A stretch of DNA of 64,000 bases, taken from assembly GCF_000814005.1 (NCBI RefSeq), contig NZ_JWLK01000004.1, positions 390,336 through 454,335 on the forward strand, in the 5' to 3' direction. The notes under the pieces were generated by a model that was not told where the DNA came from, did no database searches, and was given only the letters and a program-made list of their open reading frames with translations. This stretch comes from Ruegeria sp. ANG-S4. GTDB taxonomy: Bacteria; Pseudomonadota; Alphaproteobacteria; Rhodobacterales; Rhodobacteraceae. Each line of letters begins with the position of its first letter. Positions within the stretch are counted from its first letter, which is position 1. Below, in pieces: positions 19,257 to 33,159 of the stretch. The position numbers and the translations under genes were made by a program.

Positions 19257-19694
19257 CTACTTGTGCTGGACTATTTCTCGGCGAAAGCCACTTTCAGGCC
19301 CAGGATGACTAAGCCCCCCGCCTTTGATGAGTGTGTTCACCGCCTTTGATATTTTTTCACCGCCAAACATCGCGGTTCCAATTGTAGCTGCAATTCCCGG
19401 GATACCAAATATCAAGCCTACTCCGGTGAATATTCCGATTAGTCCGGCCCTCCAAACACTGTCAGTAACCTCTTTGACGTGTTCTTTTGGCCAAGACTTA
19501 AAATGATCCAAATATCCCTGTAAAGCCTCACGAGTTTCAGCGACTCTGATTCTTGAATCTTCATCGGAATTCTCTTCGTTTGGCACCAACCCTTTAAGCT
19601 TTTCTATGTGGTCTTGGGCTTTGCGTAGGAACGCAATTTCGTCTTCCCAAGCCTGGCGTCTTTTGGGATCGTTAGGTATTTGGCGCTCGGTTGC
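19257..19694 (-). pseudogene. Downstream half of a YegP-like gene, after an in-frame TAG
   Basis: This stretch continues in the same frame directly after the TAG at 19695-19697 and stays open for 145 codons. It has no ATG near its beginning; the first usable starts are TTG at 19589 and GTG at 19586, both with poor ribosome-binding sites. The translation starts with a charged helical region (RRQAWEDEIAFLRKAQDHIEKL), then two likely membrane segments rich in glycine and isoleucine (SVWRAGLIGIFTGVGLIFGIP and the following stretch). Most simply it is the C-terminal half of the preceding gene, cut off by a nonsense codon; a separate TTG-started gene or readthrough cannot be excluded. Confidence 0.55.
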
Positions 19695-20162
19695 CTAAAG
19701 GATGTACTTTAGACAGTTTTGGGCGGAAGCTAGAAATGCGTAGGAATCTTCTGCTGCTTCGTTCAGTGCCCAGGCAACACGACGGCGATCAATACCCAGT
19801 TCACGGAGCTCGTCCTCTTTCGAATCTTCAATGGCTAGGTCTTCGACTCGCGCATCCGGGGCATTGCGCTTGACGGATTCGATACCGTTGTCCCGTCCGG
19901 ACGAGCTGGTGTAGCTTTCGCTGGTGCCGATGACCTGCCCGTTGCTGGCCTTTAGGTTGAACATATGGCCGCCGGACTTGGTTTCTTTGCGCTCATACCG
20001 GTCGTCATTCGGGGCATTCTTCTGAACGGACGCTATGCCATTTTCGGCGCTGGCCTTTTGCACGTAGCCTTCGCTTGCCAAGATGATTTCGCCATTTCCG
20101 GCTTTGAGTCTGAAACGGTATTCGCCAGCTTTGTCCTCGTAGACTTCAAATTTCCCGGTCAT
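19695..20162 (-). CDS. YegP-like (DUF1508 tandem repeat) protein, possibly truncated
   Basis: 155 residues with two copies of the small DUF1508 repeat: FEVYEDKAGEYRFRLKAGNG..IILASEGYVQKASAENGI and a second with FNLKASNGQVIGTSESYTSSSGRDNGI. Such repeats form a compact beta-rich fold of unknown function, often in stress-related proteins. A helical tail follows and stops at TAG, after which the frame remains open (19257-19694). Opposite in orientation to the flanking ribosomal genes. Confidence 0.75.
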   Translation of the reverse strand: MTGKFEVYEDKAGEYRFRLKAGNGEIILASEGYVQKASAENGIASVQKNAPNDDRYERKETKSGGHMFNLKASNGQVIGTSESYTSSSGRDNGIESVKRNAPDARVEDLAIEDSKEDELRELGIDRRRVAWALNEAAEDSYAFLASAQNCLKYIL

Positions 20163-20426
20163 ACTGCTCCAACAACCAACAAAAGAAAAAGTTCCCTAAG
20201 ATGCTGGCTGAAGACGAAAAGGGATGCAAGTGGCCGAGCTATAGTATGCGAACTTCTCTTACCGTCCAACTTGCTGATCGAAGCTTGCGTGCGCTGTTTG
20301 AAAAGCAAAAAAGTACTCGTAGAACGAAGGGCACAAGTGAACGTCCGGTACGGGCTCGTTCGGTAAATCGGGGTAGTCGCAGAGAATGGCCGCATCGAGC
20401 CCCTTTTTCACCGCACAAAATTAGAA

Positions 20427-20891
20427 TTAGATGTTTTCGATCAAAAGATGCTTGCTTGGAGCTCTTTTGACGAACTCGTTTTCGATCCAACGGAGAACGC
20501 GTCGTTGCCCGCCAAATGCCACCATCTCAATGGCATCCTCAAAACTAACCCATCTGTATTCGCTGTGTTCGTGATTCAGTGTGATTTTTGCGGAGTTGTC
20601 GATGAATGCGACAAATACCGGCGCTATCGTAATTGCGTCACGATCTGCCTCGTAGAACTGCTCGCAAGTATCAGCCGAATACAGAGCGTTAGGCCGTAAC
20701 CCAGTCTCTTCATCAAGCTCGCGCAAGGCTGTTTGCCAAGCGGTTTCACCTTCTTCAATACTTCCCGCAACCTGACACCACTCCCCTATCAAGGTCTGTG
20801 TTCTTTTCAGGAGCAGCACCTCATGCCGCATTTCGATTTTCCGAACTGCAACGAGCGATGCAAGGAACGACCTGATAGGAATTTCTGCCAC
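20427..20891 (-). CDS. Nudix hydrolase
   Basis: 154 residues from a GTG with GAGAGGA eight bases upstream. The Nudix box is complete: G43, E49, then RELDEETG (R57, E58, L59, E61, E62, G64). These enzymes cleave nucleoside diphosphates linked to another moiety. The N-terminal part (IRSFLASLVAVRKIEMRHEVLLLKR shortened) resembles dihydroneopterin-triphosphate or dNTP pyrophosphatases, but the substrate cannot be fixed. It is one of the accessory genes inserted between rplA and rplJ. Confidence 0.85.
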   Translation of the reverse strand: MAEIPIRSFLASLVAVRKIEMRHEVLLLKRTQTLIGEWCQVAGSIEEGETAWQTALRELDEETGLRPNALYSADTCEQFYEADRDAITIAPVFVAFIDNSAKITLNHEHSEYRWVSFEDAIEMVAFGGQRRVLRWIENEFVKRAPSKHLLIENI

Positions 20892-21062
20892 GACACAGTC
20901 CTCTCGCTCAACAGTTTTGGGCCCTAAATAAGTCAGAATGCTTAGACTGACAAAGTGTCACTTCGTCCGCATAGCAGACATTCGTCCGTATGTCCGCGCG
21001 ATCTGGGAAACTCGCAATCAAGATACCTCGGAATGACTCTACGATTTGCCCCAATTTACCTC

Positions 21063-21091
21063 TTGGAAACCCCGACTATCTGTCCTAAGTA
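21063..21091 (+). promoter_or_regulatory. Candidate promoter for rplJL-rpoBC
   Basis: TTGGAA (21063-21068), 17-bp spacer, TAAGTA (21086-21091). The predicted start near 21098 would place the UUCG hairpin at the very 5' end of the mRNA. The match is weak, but some promoter must lie between the opposite-strand Nudix gene and rplJ. Confidence 0.35.
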
Positions 21092-21100
21092 GACCTGCGG

Positions 21101-21329
21101 AATAAAGCGTGCGATTCGTCGTGCGCTTTATTTCGTTTCGTCCAAGACGGTGGGTGGTGCCATCCGGCCCCTTAATTCCCTGCCTGAGACGGGTAAGACC
21201 AAAGAATTTCGAGGGTCCCGCCCTCGGGCGCATTTTGGCCAAACCCCGTAACAACGGACCTGAACGCCGAAGCGAAAGCTGCGGCAAATATGAGCCGGGA
21301 TGTCCAACATCCCTAACTTGGAGAGAACT
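21101..21329 (+). promoter_or_regulatory. rplJ leader with a UUCG-capped hairpin
   Basis: The 438-bp gap before rplJ has no gene. At 21101-21132 a 14-bp stem (AATAAAGCGTGCGA / TCGTGCGCTTTATT, two G-U pairs) is capped by the stable tetraloop TTCG. The remaining leader contains a smaller GC-rich hairpin (GAGGGTCCCGCCCTC around 21209). In many bacteria the L10-L12 complex binds the rplJ leader to repress translation; this leader is the natural place, but I cannot confirm the L10-binding motif by eye. Confidence 0.45.
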
Positions 21330-21848
21330 GTGGATAGAGCCCAGAAAGAGAAAGTGGTCGAGGAACTCGGCCAAATCTTCGAAAGCTCTGGCGTCGTAGT
21401 GGTTGCACACTATGCCGGTCTGACAGTTGCCGAGATGCAGGACCTTCGCGCACGTGCTCGTGACGCGGGCGGTTCCGTGCGTGTTGCCAAGAACAGGCTC
21501 GCCAAAATCGCCCTTGAGGGTAAGCCGTGTGAAAGCATGGCCGACCTGCTGACAGGGATGACCGTTCTGACCTATTCCGAGGACCCTGTGGCAGCAGCCA
21601 AGGTGGCCGAGGACTACGCCAAGGAGAACCAGAAGTTCGAAATCCTTGGTGGTGCAATGGGCGAGAACGCTCTGGACCGGGCTGGTGTTACAGCCGTGTC
21701 GAAAATGCCGTCGCGCGAGGAGCTTATTGCTTCGATCGTGGGCTGCATCGGCGCGCCTGCTGCGAACATCGCCGGTGCAATTGGCGCACCTGCAAGCAAC
21801 ATCGCAAGCATCCTTTCCACCATCGAAGAGAAGGCGGAAGCTGCGTAA
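21330..21848 (+). CDS. rplJ: 50S ribosomal protein L10
   Basis: 172 residues from GTG 21330 ([15 protein letters not shown], read as fMet), with GGAGAG four bases upstream; this is the conserved alphaproteobacterial L10 start, so the upstream ATG at 21300 is rejected. Family features: [32 protein letters not shown] and a C-terminal helix that carries L7/L12 dimers. First gene of rplJL-rpoBC. Confidence 0.96.
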   Translation: MDRAQKEKVVEELGQIFESSGVVVVAHYAGLTVAEMQDLRARARDAGGSVRVAKNRLAKIALEGKPCESMADLLTGMTVLTYSEDPVAAAKVAEDYAKENQKFEILGGAMGENALDRAGVTAVSKMPSREELIASIVGCIGAPAANIAGAIGAPASNIASILSTIEEKAEAA

Positions 21849-21927
21849 GCGGTTGGCACTGAATGATCTGCGTAGGGTGAACACCCTGACGTTGGAACAC
21901 ACACTGTAAACGGAAAGAGCTGATAAA

Positions 21928-22305
21928 ATGGCTGATCTGAAGAAACTGGCAGAAGAGATCGTTGGTCTGACCCTGCTGGAAGCACAAGAACTGAAAACCA
22001 TCCTCAAGGACGAGTACGGCATCGAGCCCGCAGCAGGCGGCGCCGTAATGGTCGCAGGTGCAGCTGGCGATGCCGGCGGTGCAGCCGAGGAAGAGAAGAC
22101 CGAATTCGACGTCGTTCTGAAGAACGCCGGCGCTTCGAAAATCAACGTGATCAAAGAAGTTCGCGGCATCACCGGTCTTGGCCTGAAAGAAGCCAAGGAA
22201 CTGGTTGAAGCTGGCGGCAAGATCAAAGAAGGCGTTGACAAGGCGGAAGCCGAAGAAGTCAAAGCCAAGCTGGAAGCAGCTGGCGCCGAGGTCGAACTGG
22301 CCTAA
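21928..22305 (+). CDS. rplL: 50S ribosomal protein L7/L12
   Basis: 125 residues: N-terminal dimerisation domain ([21 protein letters not shown]), alanine/glycine-rich hinge (about 38-52) and the highly conserved C-terminal domain ([35 protein letters not shown]). It recruits translation factors to the ribosome. AAAGAGC lies before the ATG; 79 bp separate it from rplJ. Confidence 0.97.
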   Translation: MADLKKLAEEIVGLTLLEAQELKTILKDEYGIEPAAGGAVMVAGAAGDAGGAAEEEKTEFDVVLKNAGASKINVIKEVRGITGLGLKEAKELVEAGGKIKEGVDKAEAEEVKAKLEAAGAEVELA

Positions 22306-22344
22306 GTCCAGTCTCCGGTGCATCGCTGATGTGCCGAAAATTTT

Positions 22345-22422
22345 GGCTGGGTCCGGAGAAATCCGGGTCCAGCCGAACCTGTCTTAGAAAGGGCCTCGAG
22401 ATGCGGGGCGTTTTCTAAGACA
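22345..22422 (+). promoter_or_regulatory. Two consecutive hairpins between rplL and rpoB
   Basis: Hairpin 1: GGCTGGGTCCGG / CCGGGTCCAGCC (22345-22374, two G-U pairs, 6-nt loop). Hairpin 2: TGTCTTAGAAA / TTTCTAAGACA (22380-22390 and 22412-22422). Neither is followed by a long T tract. In E. coli the same gap holds an attenuator and an RNase III site that adjust rpoBC expression; the position suggests a similar role here. Confidence 0.5.
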
Positions 22423-22555
22423 CGGTTTTCGGATCGGGAGGCCGCCTTCGGGACGGTGGCCACGAATTGATCCGGACGTGTCGTCTCGAATGTGCAAGAT
22501 GCCGGGGCCCGACGGCGTCTTTGCCCGCTGAGAACATCGAAAGGTGACATCTGAC

Positions 22556-26692
<4,137 letters not shown>

Positions 26693-26700
26693 CGAAGGGA

Positions 26701-26759
26701 TGCCGGGCTGAAGCCCGGCCTACCATCCGATCCGGCGTAGGCCGGGCTTCAGCCCGGCA
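26701..26759. repeat. Inverted pair of a 23-bp palindromic unit between rpoB and rpoC
   Basis: A 23-bp unit with core GCCGGGCTTCAGCCCGGC occurs in reverse at 26701-26723 and forward at 26737-26759, separated by 13 bp. Each copy can fold alone and the pair can fold together, as REP-type elements do. The same 23-mer recurs exactly at 39773-39795. Confidence 0.85.
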
Positions 26760-26798
26760 CTGCGTGACCCCCGCACCCTCTAACTCTGAGGTAGAAAA

Positions 26799-29700
26799 AT
26801 GAACCAGGAAATCACCAACAACCCGTTCAACCCGCTGACGCCCCCAAAGGTTTTCGACGAGATCAAGGTCTCGTTGGCGTCGCCCGAGCGGATCCTGTCT
26901 TGGTCCTATGGCGAGATCAAGAAACCCGAAACCATCAACTACCGGACGTTCAAGCCCGAGCGTGACGGCCTGTTCTGCGCGCGTATCTTTGGCCCGATCA
27001 AAGATTACGAATGTCTGTGCGGCAAATATAAGCGGATGAAGTATCGCGGCGTTGTCTGCGAGAAATGCGGTGTGGAAGTCACCCTGCAGAAAGTCCGCCG
27101 CGAGCGTATGGGCCACATCGAACTGGCCGCACCCGTCGCACATATCTGGTTCCTGAAGTCGCTGCCGTCCCGCATCGGTCTGATGCTGGATATGACTCTG
27201 CGCGATCTGGAACGCGTTCTGTACTTTGAAAACTACGTCGTCATCGAGCCCGGTCTGACCGACCTGACCTACGGCCAGATGCTGACCGAAGAAGAGTACA
27301 TGGATGCGCAGGATGCCTATGGCATGGACGCGTTCACCGCCAATATCGGTGCCGAAGCCATCCGTGAGATGCTGGCCCAGATCGATCTGGAAGCTGAAGC
27401 CGAGCAGCTGCGCGCTGATCTGGCCGAAGCAACTGGCGAACTGAAGCCCAAGAAGATCATCAAGCGTTTGAAGGTCGTTGAATCCTTCCTCGAGTCGGGC
27501 AACCGTCCCGAATGGATGGTGATGACCGTGATCCCGGTCATTCCGCCGGAACTGCGTCCGCTGGTTCCGCTGGATGGTGGCCGTTTCGCGACGTCTGATC
27601 TGAACGATCTGTATCGCCGCGTCATCAACCGGAACAACCGTCTGAAGCGTCTGATCGAGCTGCGCGCGCCTGACATCATCGTCCGCAACGAAAAGCGGAT
27701 GCTGCAGGAATCCGTTGACGCTCTGTTCGACAACGGCCGTCGTGGCCGTGTGATCACTGGCGCCAACAAGCGTCCGCTGAAATCGCTGTCGGACATGCTG
27801 AAGGGTAAGCAGGGCCGCTTCCGTCAGAACCTTCTGGGTAAGCGCGTCGACTTCTCGGGCCGTTCGGTCATTGTGACCGGCCCCGAGTTGAAGCTGCACC
27901 AGTGTGGCCTGCCCAAGAAGATGGCGCTGGAGCTGTTCAAGCCGTTCATCTATTCGCGCCTTGAAGCCAAGGGTCTGTCTTCGACCGTGAAACAGGCGAA
28001 GAAACTGGTCGAGAAAGAGCGTCCCGAAGTGTGGGATATCCTCGACGAGGTGATCCGCGAACACCCTGTCATGCTGAACCGTGCGCCGACGCTGCACCGT
28101 CTGGGCATTCAGGCGTTCGAGCCGGTCTTGATCGAAGGTAAAGCCATCCAGCTGCACCCGCTGGTCTGTTCGGCCTTCAACGCCGACTTCGACGGGGACC
28201 AGATGGCCGTTCACGTCCCGCTGAGCCTTGAGGCCCAGCTGGAAGCGCGTGTTCTGATGATGTCAACAAACAACGTTCTGTCGCCTGCAAACGGCGCGCC
28301 GATCATTGTTCCGTCGCAGGACATGATCCTGGGTCTCTACTATGTGACCCTGGAACGTGAAGGCATGCCCGGCGAAGGCAAAATCTTTGGATCGATCGAA
28401 GAAGTTCAGCACGCGCTGGACGCGGGTGAGGTGCATCTGCACTCGAAAATCACCGCGCGGATTACGCAGATCGACGACGAAGGCAACGAGGTTCAGAAGC
28501 GTTACGAAACCACTCCGGGCCGTCTGCGCCTTGGAGCGCTGCTGCCGCTGAACAACAAAGCGCCGTTCGAACTGGTCAACCGCCTGCTGCGGAAGAAAGA
28601 AGTGCAGCAGGTGATCGATACTGTCTACCGCTATTGTGGTCAGAAAGAGTCGGTCATCTTCTGTGACCAGATCATGTCGATGGGTTTCAAAGAGGCGTTC
28701 AAGGCGGGCATCTCGTTCGGCAAGGACGACATGGTCATTCCGGGCGACAAGTGGGGCATCGTCGATGACACCCGCAATCAGGTGAAAGACTTTGAACAGC
28801 AGTACATGGACGGTCTGATCACTCAGGGCGAAAAGTACAACAAGGTTGTCGATGCCTGGTCGAAGTGTAACGACCGCGTTACCGAGGCGATGATGAGCAC
28901 CATCTCGGATGTCGCCAAAGCCGACGACGGGTCGGATCAGGAACCGAACTCGGTCTACATGATGGCCCACTCGGGTGCGCGTGGCTCGGTCACTCAGATG
29001 AAACAGCTGGGCGGTATGCGCGGCCTGATGGCCAAGCCGAACGGTGACATCATCGAAACGCCGATCATCTCGAACTTCAAGGAAGGTCTGACCGTTCTCG
29101 AGTACTTCAACTCGACCCACGGTGCCCGTAAGGGTCTGTCTGATACCGCTCTGAAGACGGCGAACTCGGGTTACCTGACCCGCCGTCTGGTGGACGTGGC
29201 GCAAGACTGTATCGTGCGCGAGATCGACTGTGGCACCGATCGCGGCATCACCGCCGAAGCAGCGGTCAACGACGGTGAAGTTGTCGCGTCGCTGGCTGAA
29301 CGTGTGCTGGGCCGTGTCGCCGCCAGCGACATCCTGCGTCCGGGTTCGGACGAGGTGATCGTGGCAACCGGTCAGCTGATCGACGAGCGTATGGCCGACA
29401 CCATTGACGAGGCTGGCGTTCAGTCTGCCCGCATCCGCTCGCCTCTGACTTGCGAGTCCGAGGAAGGCGTCTGCGCAATGTGCTACGGTCGTGACCTTGC
29501 ACGCGGCACCATGGTGAACACGGGTGAGGCTGTCGGCATCATCGCCGCCCAGTCCATCGGTGAACCCGGTACGCAGCTGACGATGCGGACCTTCCACATC
29601 GGCGGCGTTGCCCAAGGTGGTCAGCAGTCGTTCCAGGAAGCCAACCAGGACGGTGTCATCGCGTTCGAGAACCCGCAGATCCTGGTCAATGCCGCAGGCG

Positions 29701-31040
29701 AGAGCCTGGTCATGGGCCGGAACATGAAGCTGGTGATCAACGACGAGCACGGCGAAGAACGTGCCAGCTTCAAGCTGGGCTACGGCTCCAAGCTGTTCGT
29801 CAAGGACGGCACCAAGGTGGCGCGTGGCGACAAGCTGTTCGAATGGGATCCCTACACCCTGCCGATCATCGCCGAAAAAGCCGGTACTGCAAAATACGTT
29901 GATCTGGTTTCGGGCCTCGCCGTCCGTGACGAGACCGACGACGCAACCGGCATGACCCAGAAGATCGTGATCGACTGGCGCGCGGCCCCAAAAGGCAGCG
30001 ACCTCAAGCCCGAGATCATTCTGGTCGGTGAAGATGGCGAACCGGTCCGCAACGATGCGGGCAACCCGGTTCACTATCCGATGTCGGTGGATGCGATCCT
30101 CTCGGTCGAAGACGGTCAGACGGTCGAAGCCGGTGACGTTGTCGCGCGTATTCCGCGCGAAGGTGCCAAGACCAAGGACATCACCGGTGGTCTGCCGCGT
30201 GTGGCCGAACTGTTCGAAGCGCGCCGTCCGAAAGATCACGCGATCATCGCAGAGGCCGATGGTTACGTGCGCTTTGGCCGCGACTACAAGAACAAGCGCC
30301 GCATCAGCATCGAACCGGCTGACGAGTCGATGGAAACGATCGAGTACATGGTGCCCAAGGGCAAGCATATCCCGGTGCAGGAAGGCGACTTCGTGCAGAA
30401 GGGGGACTATATCATGGACGGTAACCCGGCCCCGCATGACATCCTGTCCATCATGGGTGTCGAAGCGCTGGCGGATTACATGATCGACGAGGTGCAGGAT
30501 GTCTATCGCCTGCAGGGCGTGAAGATCAACGACAAGCACATCGAGGTCATCGTGCGCCAGATGCTGCAGAAGTGGGAGATCCTGGATTCAGGCGACACCA
30601 CCCTGCTGAAAGGCGAGCATGTCGACAAGCAGGAGTTCGACGCGGCCAACGAGAAGACCATCGATCGCGGCGGTCGCCCAGCTCAGGGCGAGCCGATCCT
30701 CCTGGGGATCACCAAGGCCTCGCTGCAGACGCGTTCGTTCATCTCGGCGGCCTCGTTCCAGGAAACCACTCGCGTTCTGACCGAGGCCTCGGTTCAGGGC
30801 AAGAAGGACAAGCTGGTTGGCCTGAAAGAGAACGTCATCGTCGGTCGCCTGATCCCCGCCGGTACCGGTGGGGCCACTCAGGCAGTCCGCCAGGTCGCGC
30901 AATCGCGCGACAACGTGGTGATCGAAGCCCGCCGGGAAGAGGCCGAAGCCGCCGCTGCCCTGGCAGCGCCGATGATGGACGACGATATGGTCGGTGACGA
31001 GCTGGACGTTCTGGTCGAAACCCCGGAAAGCCGCGAGTAA
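26799..31040 (+). CDS. rpoC: RNA polymerase beta' subunit
   Basis: 1413 residues with the N-terminal zinc site (CLCGKYKR...CEKC), the catalytic metal-binding [12 protein letters not shown], the bridge-helix region [23 protein letters not shown] and the second zinc-binding set around [16 protein letters not shown] 26799 with TGAGGT upstream. It follows rpoB by 106 bp that contain the palindromic repeats. Length is normal for alphaproteobacteria. Confidence 0.98.
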   Translation: MNQEITNNPFNPLTPPKVFDEIKVSLASPERILSWSYGEIKKPETINYRTFKPERDGLFCARIFGPIKDYECLCGKYKRMKYRGVVCEKCGVEVTLQKVRRERMGHIELAAPVAHIWFLKSLPSRIGLMLDMTLRDLERVLYFENYVVIEPGLTDLTYGQMLTEEEYMDAQDAYGMDAFTANIGAEAIREMLAQIDLEAEAEQLRADLAEATGELKPKKIIKRLKVVESFLESGNRPEWMVMTVIPVIPPELRPLVPLDGGRFATSDLNDLYRRVINRNNRLKRLIELRAPDIIVRNEKRMLQESVDALFDNGRRGRVITGANKRPLKSLSDMLKGKQGRFRQNLLGKRVDFSGRSVIVTGPELKLHQCGLPKKMALELFKPFIYSRLEAKGLSSTVKQAKKLVEKERPEVWDILDEVIREHPVMLNRAPTLHRLGIQAFEPVLIEGKAIQLHPLVCSAFNADFDGDQMAVHVPLSLEAQLEARVLMMSTNNVLSPANGAPIIVPSQDMILGLYYVTLEREGMPGEGKIFGSIEEVQHALDAGEVHLHSKITARITQIDDEGNEVQKRYETTPGRLRLGALLPLNNKAPFELVNRLLRKKEVQQVIDTVYRYCGQKESVIFCDQIMSMGFKEAFKAGISFGKDDMVIPGDKWGIVDDTRNQVKDFEQQYMDGLITQGEKYNKVVDAWSKCNDRVTEAMMSTISDVAKADDGSDQEPNSVYMMAHSGARGSVTQMKQLGGMRGLMAKPNGDIIETPIISNFKEGLTVLEYFNSTHGARKGLSDTALKTANSGYLTRRLVDVAQDCIVREIDCGTDRGITAEAAVNDGEVVASLAERVLGRVAASDILRPGSDEVIVATGQLIDERMADTIDEAGVQSARIRSPLTCESEEGVCAMCYGRDLARGTMVNTGEAVGIIAAQSIGEPGTQLTMRTFHIGGVAQGGQQSFQEANQDGVIAFENPQILVNAAGESLVMGRNMKLVINDEHGEERASFKLGYGSKLFVKDGTKVARGDKLFEWDPYTLPIIAEKAGTAKYVDLVSGLAVRDETDDATGMTQKIVIDWRAAPKGSDLKPEIILVGEDGEPVRNDAGNPVHYPMSVDAILSVEDGQTVEAGDVVARIPREGAKTKDITGGLPRVAELFEARRPKDHAIIAEADGYVRFGRDYKNKRRISIEPADESMETIEYMVPKGKHIPVQEGDFVQKGDYIMDGNPAPHDILSIMGVEALADYMIDEVQDVYRLQGVKINDKHIEVIVRQMLQKWEILDSGDTTLLKGEHVDKQEFDAANEKTIDRGGRPAQGEPILLGITKASLQTRSFISAASFQETTRVLTEASVQGKKDKLVGLKENVIVGRLIPAGTGGATQAVRQVAQSRDNVVIEARREEAEAAAALAAPMMDDDMVGDELDVLVETPESRE

Positions 31041-31061
31041 TCATCGCCTCATAAACAAATC

Positions 31062-31091
31062 AAGGCCCCGCAGTTTTGCGGGGCCTTTTTT
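31062..31091 (+). terminator. Rho-independent terminator after rpoC
   Basis: AAGGCCCCGCA (31062-31072) / TGCGGGGCCTT (31077-31087) with a 4-nt loop GTTT, then a run of Ts to 31091. A strong terminator closing the rplJL-rpoBC operon; the following TPR frame begins within it. Confidence 0.95.
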
Positions 31092-32358
31092 GTTGTGGAG
31101 ATTGTCTGGTGCGACGGCGAGTGATGTATTCGTTCAATCGGCTTATAAAACCGAGGTATGCGGCGAAGCGCTTGCCGTGCTTGACAAGGTAATTTCGGGT
31201 TATGACAACGCTGATCAGAAACCAGTTCTTTTGAGAAAAAGGGCATGGGTGAAATACGTGCTGGATGATCTTGAAGGATCACTGTCCGACACCACCGAGG
31301 CGGTGAAACTTGATCCAAATTTTGCCTGGGCCTGGTATTGGCGCGGGCGCTTGAACATGCTTGCCGGGGATGTGGAAGCAGCTATTTCCGACTATCACAT
31401 GTCTTTGGTTGCAGACCCACTGTACTGCCGGACACATCGCATATTGGGCGATATTACTCACGTAACGTATAAAATTGGAAAAAATGGTCAGTCCGCGTTG
31501 GATGAAATAATTGAGACCAGACAATGTACCGCGCAACACGACCAGTACCTCGCCTTTGTCAATCATTTGGCGAACTTCAGGGATGGACCATATCGCGGGG
31601 CGCAAGATGTTCTGGACCAGTTGATAAGTTCAACAGATCGACCTGAACATCTGATATTGCGACGCGCTTGGATAAGTGCCCAGATGGGTCAACATGAAGA
31701 CGCGATTGACGACCTGGACTCACTGACAGCGGATCGGGAACTTTATGAACGGGTCGGAAAACAACTCAGAGCGCAGATACGAGAGTTAAGGGCGGCGGGG
31801 AACTCCTGCGCTGCGGATGAGTTTAGTACCCGCAATGCTCAATTCTCTTCGGTCTATCGCGATGCCTTACGACTAAAAATCCAATTGCAAATGGACCTAG
31901 AGAAGTGGACACACGCATTGGCTTCTCTGGACGAGCTTATTACAGTTAAACCTTACACGCACGTGCCTTGGACCCGTCGGGGTGAGGTTCTCGACCGGCT
32001 CGGTCGCGAGGACGAGGCCTTGGCTAGCTATCTGGAAGCTATCCGCATAGCCAGACCTGAGAATTGGAATGCCGCAAGAGGCTACTCGCCAGAGCTTTTA
32101 CAGGCCCTATTTCGTGTAGCATCCATTTACGAAGTGCAGGACCGATCTGCTGAGGCGCTCGTCGTTTGGGACAAATCTCTCTCCGTAGCCCACAAAAGTG
32201 TGATCGGCTACGCACAGGAAATGATGGGAATCGGGGGTCACTACAAAGGTGATCAAACCAAAATCTATGATGAAGAAACCAAAACCGCCGTTCGGTCTTG
32301 CCTTGCTGATGCCGAGTGCAACTGGGCGCGTCTCTATCCCCAAATGCCCTGGAAATGA
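31090..32358 (+). CDS. Tetratricopeptide-repeat protein with uncertain or lost 5' end
   Basis: About 420 residues of helical TPR-type repeats, clearest at WAWYWRGRLNMLAGDVEAAISDY, HLILRRAWISAQMGQHEDAIDDL and VPWTRRGEVLDRLGREDEALASY (each a 34-residue repeat of the TPR type). TPRs mediate protein-protein contacts. No ATG or GTG lies near the beginning: the only nearby starts are TTG at 31090, 31093 and 31102, inside or just after the rpoC terminator, with poor ribosome-binding sites. The first residues (LLWRLSGATASDVFVQSA) look like the end of a signal peptide. I judge it either a 5'-truncated gene or a weakly expressed one. Confidence 0.55.
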   Translation: MLWRLSGATASDVFVQSAYKTEVCGEALAVLDKVISGYDNADQKPVLLRKRAWVKYVLDDLEGSLSDTTEAVKLDPNFAWAWYWRGRLNMLAGDVEAAISDYHMSLVADPLYCRTHRILGDITHVTYKIGKNGQSALDEIIETRQCTAQHDQYLAFVNHLANFRDGPYRGAQDVLDQLISSTDRPEHLILRRAWISAQMGQHEDAIDDLDSLTADRELYERVGKQLRAQIRELRAAGNSCAADEFSTRNAQFSSVYRDALRLKIQLQMDLEKWTHALASLDELITVKPYTHVPWTRRGEVLDRLGREDEALASYLEAIRIARPENWNAARGYSPELLQALFRVASIYEVQDRSAEALVVWDKSLSVAHKSVIGYAQEMMGIGGHYKGDQTKIYDEETKTAVRSCLADAECNWARLYPQMPWK

Positions 32359-32742
32359 GATCAATATAATTTCGAACGACGAGAAAGCATTAAGATGTCC
32401 CGCCGCAGTCGGAGTCGTAACTTTGGTGTAAAGCACTTCGTATTCTTCGGAATGCCAGAATCGGTTTAGAGAAACTGGACGGCGGCAATGTCCGCGTTGA
32501 GGTCCTTGATCGCAAATCACAAGAAACTTCTCCGGCTCGCGTTTTCGCGGCGGAATCTAGACTGGGAAAATACTGCTTACCTGACCGCGAAAGCTCATTC
32601 TTGTACGTGAGCCTGAATGCAGGATCACCAAGTACCGTTTTTTGGTGCGAAGTTTTAGATCAATGTTCCGCGCGATCGTTTCATCCTCTGTCACGACCGA
32701 AACCTGAGAGCAGCCCGTCTATCACCGCTAACGCAAGGGCGG
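32359..32742. other. Non-coding gap between TPR gene and DUF1284 gene
   Basis: 384 bp in which I see no credible gene, RNA or strong terminator. Short open frames on both strands have no coding-like translation. Composition is less GC-rich than the surroundings. Confidence 0.5.
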
Positions 32743-33159
32743 TTAAACGAATGTACCTTTGTAATCATTCAAAGAAATGCTGGTACACAAGTCTCCCCAC
32801 TTGCAGCCGATACAGGCGGGTCGAAGCTGATTTTGTGTGAAAGTTGTCCGAAGCCGAAGCAACGAACCTTTATCCAATTTGATCTTTGCGCCGGCATGCG
32901 TCTGAACCTGCAGAACCCTGTTGACATCCTTCGCAGCTTGCAGGTCTCGATTGTGAACGTGTTCGTCTCGACAGTGGGCGTTATCTTCGGCGAGGAGAGG
33001 GGCACAGATATCATCTGGCCCCTCTACAATTACGATACTCTCTCCCGCAGATATTCGCCCCGCAATCGCCGTCATGTTGTTGGTGAATGCGGGGCTGTAC
33101 CCCTTGCCTACATAAGTAAGAATGCAAAGCAGATGGTGGGCACGCAGGCGGACTGTCAT
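32743..33159 (-). CDS. DUF1284 domain protein, coupled to bioY
   Basis: 138 residues starting MTVRLRAHHLLCILTYVGKGYS, the N-terminal signature of DUF1284, with GPDDICAPL and HC and a C-terminal CIGCKWGDLC; conserved histidines and cysteines suggest metal or Fe-S binding. Biochemical function unknown. Its ATG overlaps the bioY stop (ATGA), so it is translated with the biotin transporter, hinting at a biotin-related role. The frame upstream of 33159 lies in bioY and is not used. Confidence 0.8.
   Translation of the reverse strand: MTVRLRAHHLLCILTYVGKGYSPAFTNNMTAIAGRISAGESIVIVEGPDDICAPLLAEDNAHCRDEHVHNRDLQAAKDVNRVLQVQTHAGAKIKLDKGSLLRLRTTFTQNQLRPACIGCKWGDLCTSISLNDYKGTFV

Noticed and set aside
20159..20395. 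78-codon minus-strand frame upstream of the YegP-like gene
   Set aside because: Low-complexity translation, no ribosome-binding site; probably the non-coding leader of the YegP-like gene.
28263..30539. 758-codon minus-strand open frame inside rpoC
   Set aside because: Shadow frame caused by high GC and strong codon bias in rpoC; translation is histidine- and arginine-rich without any domain.
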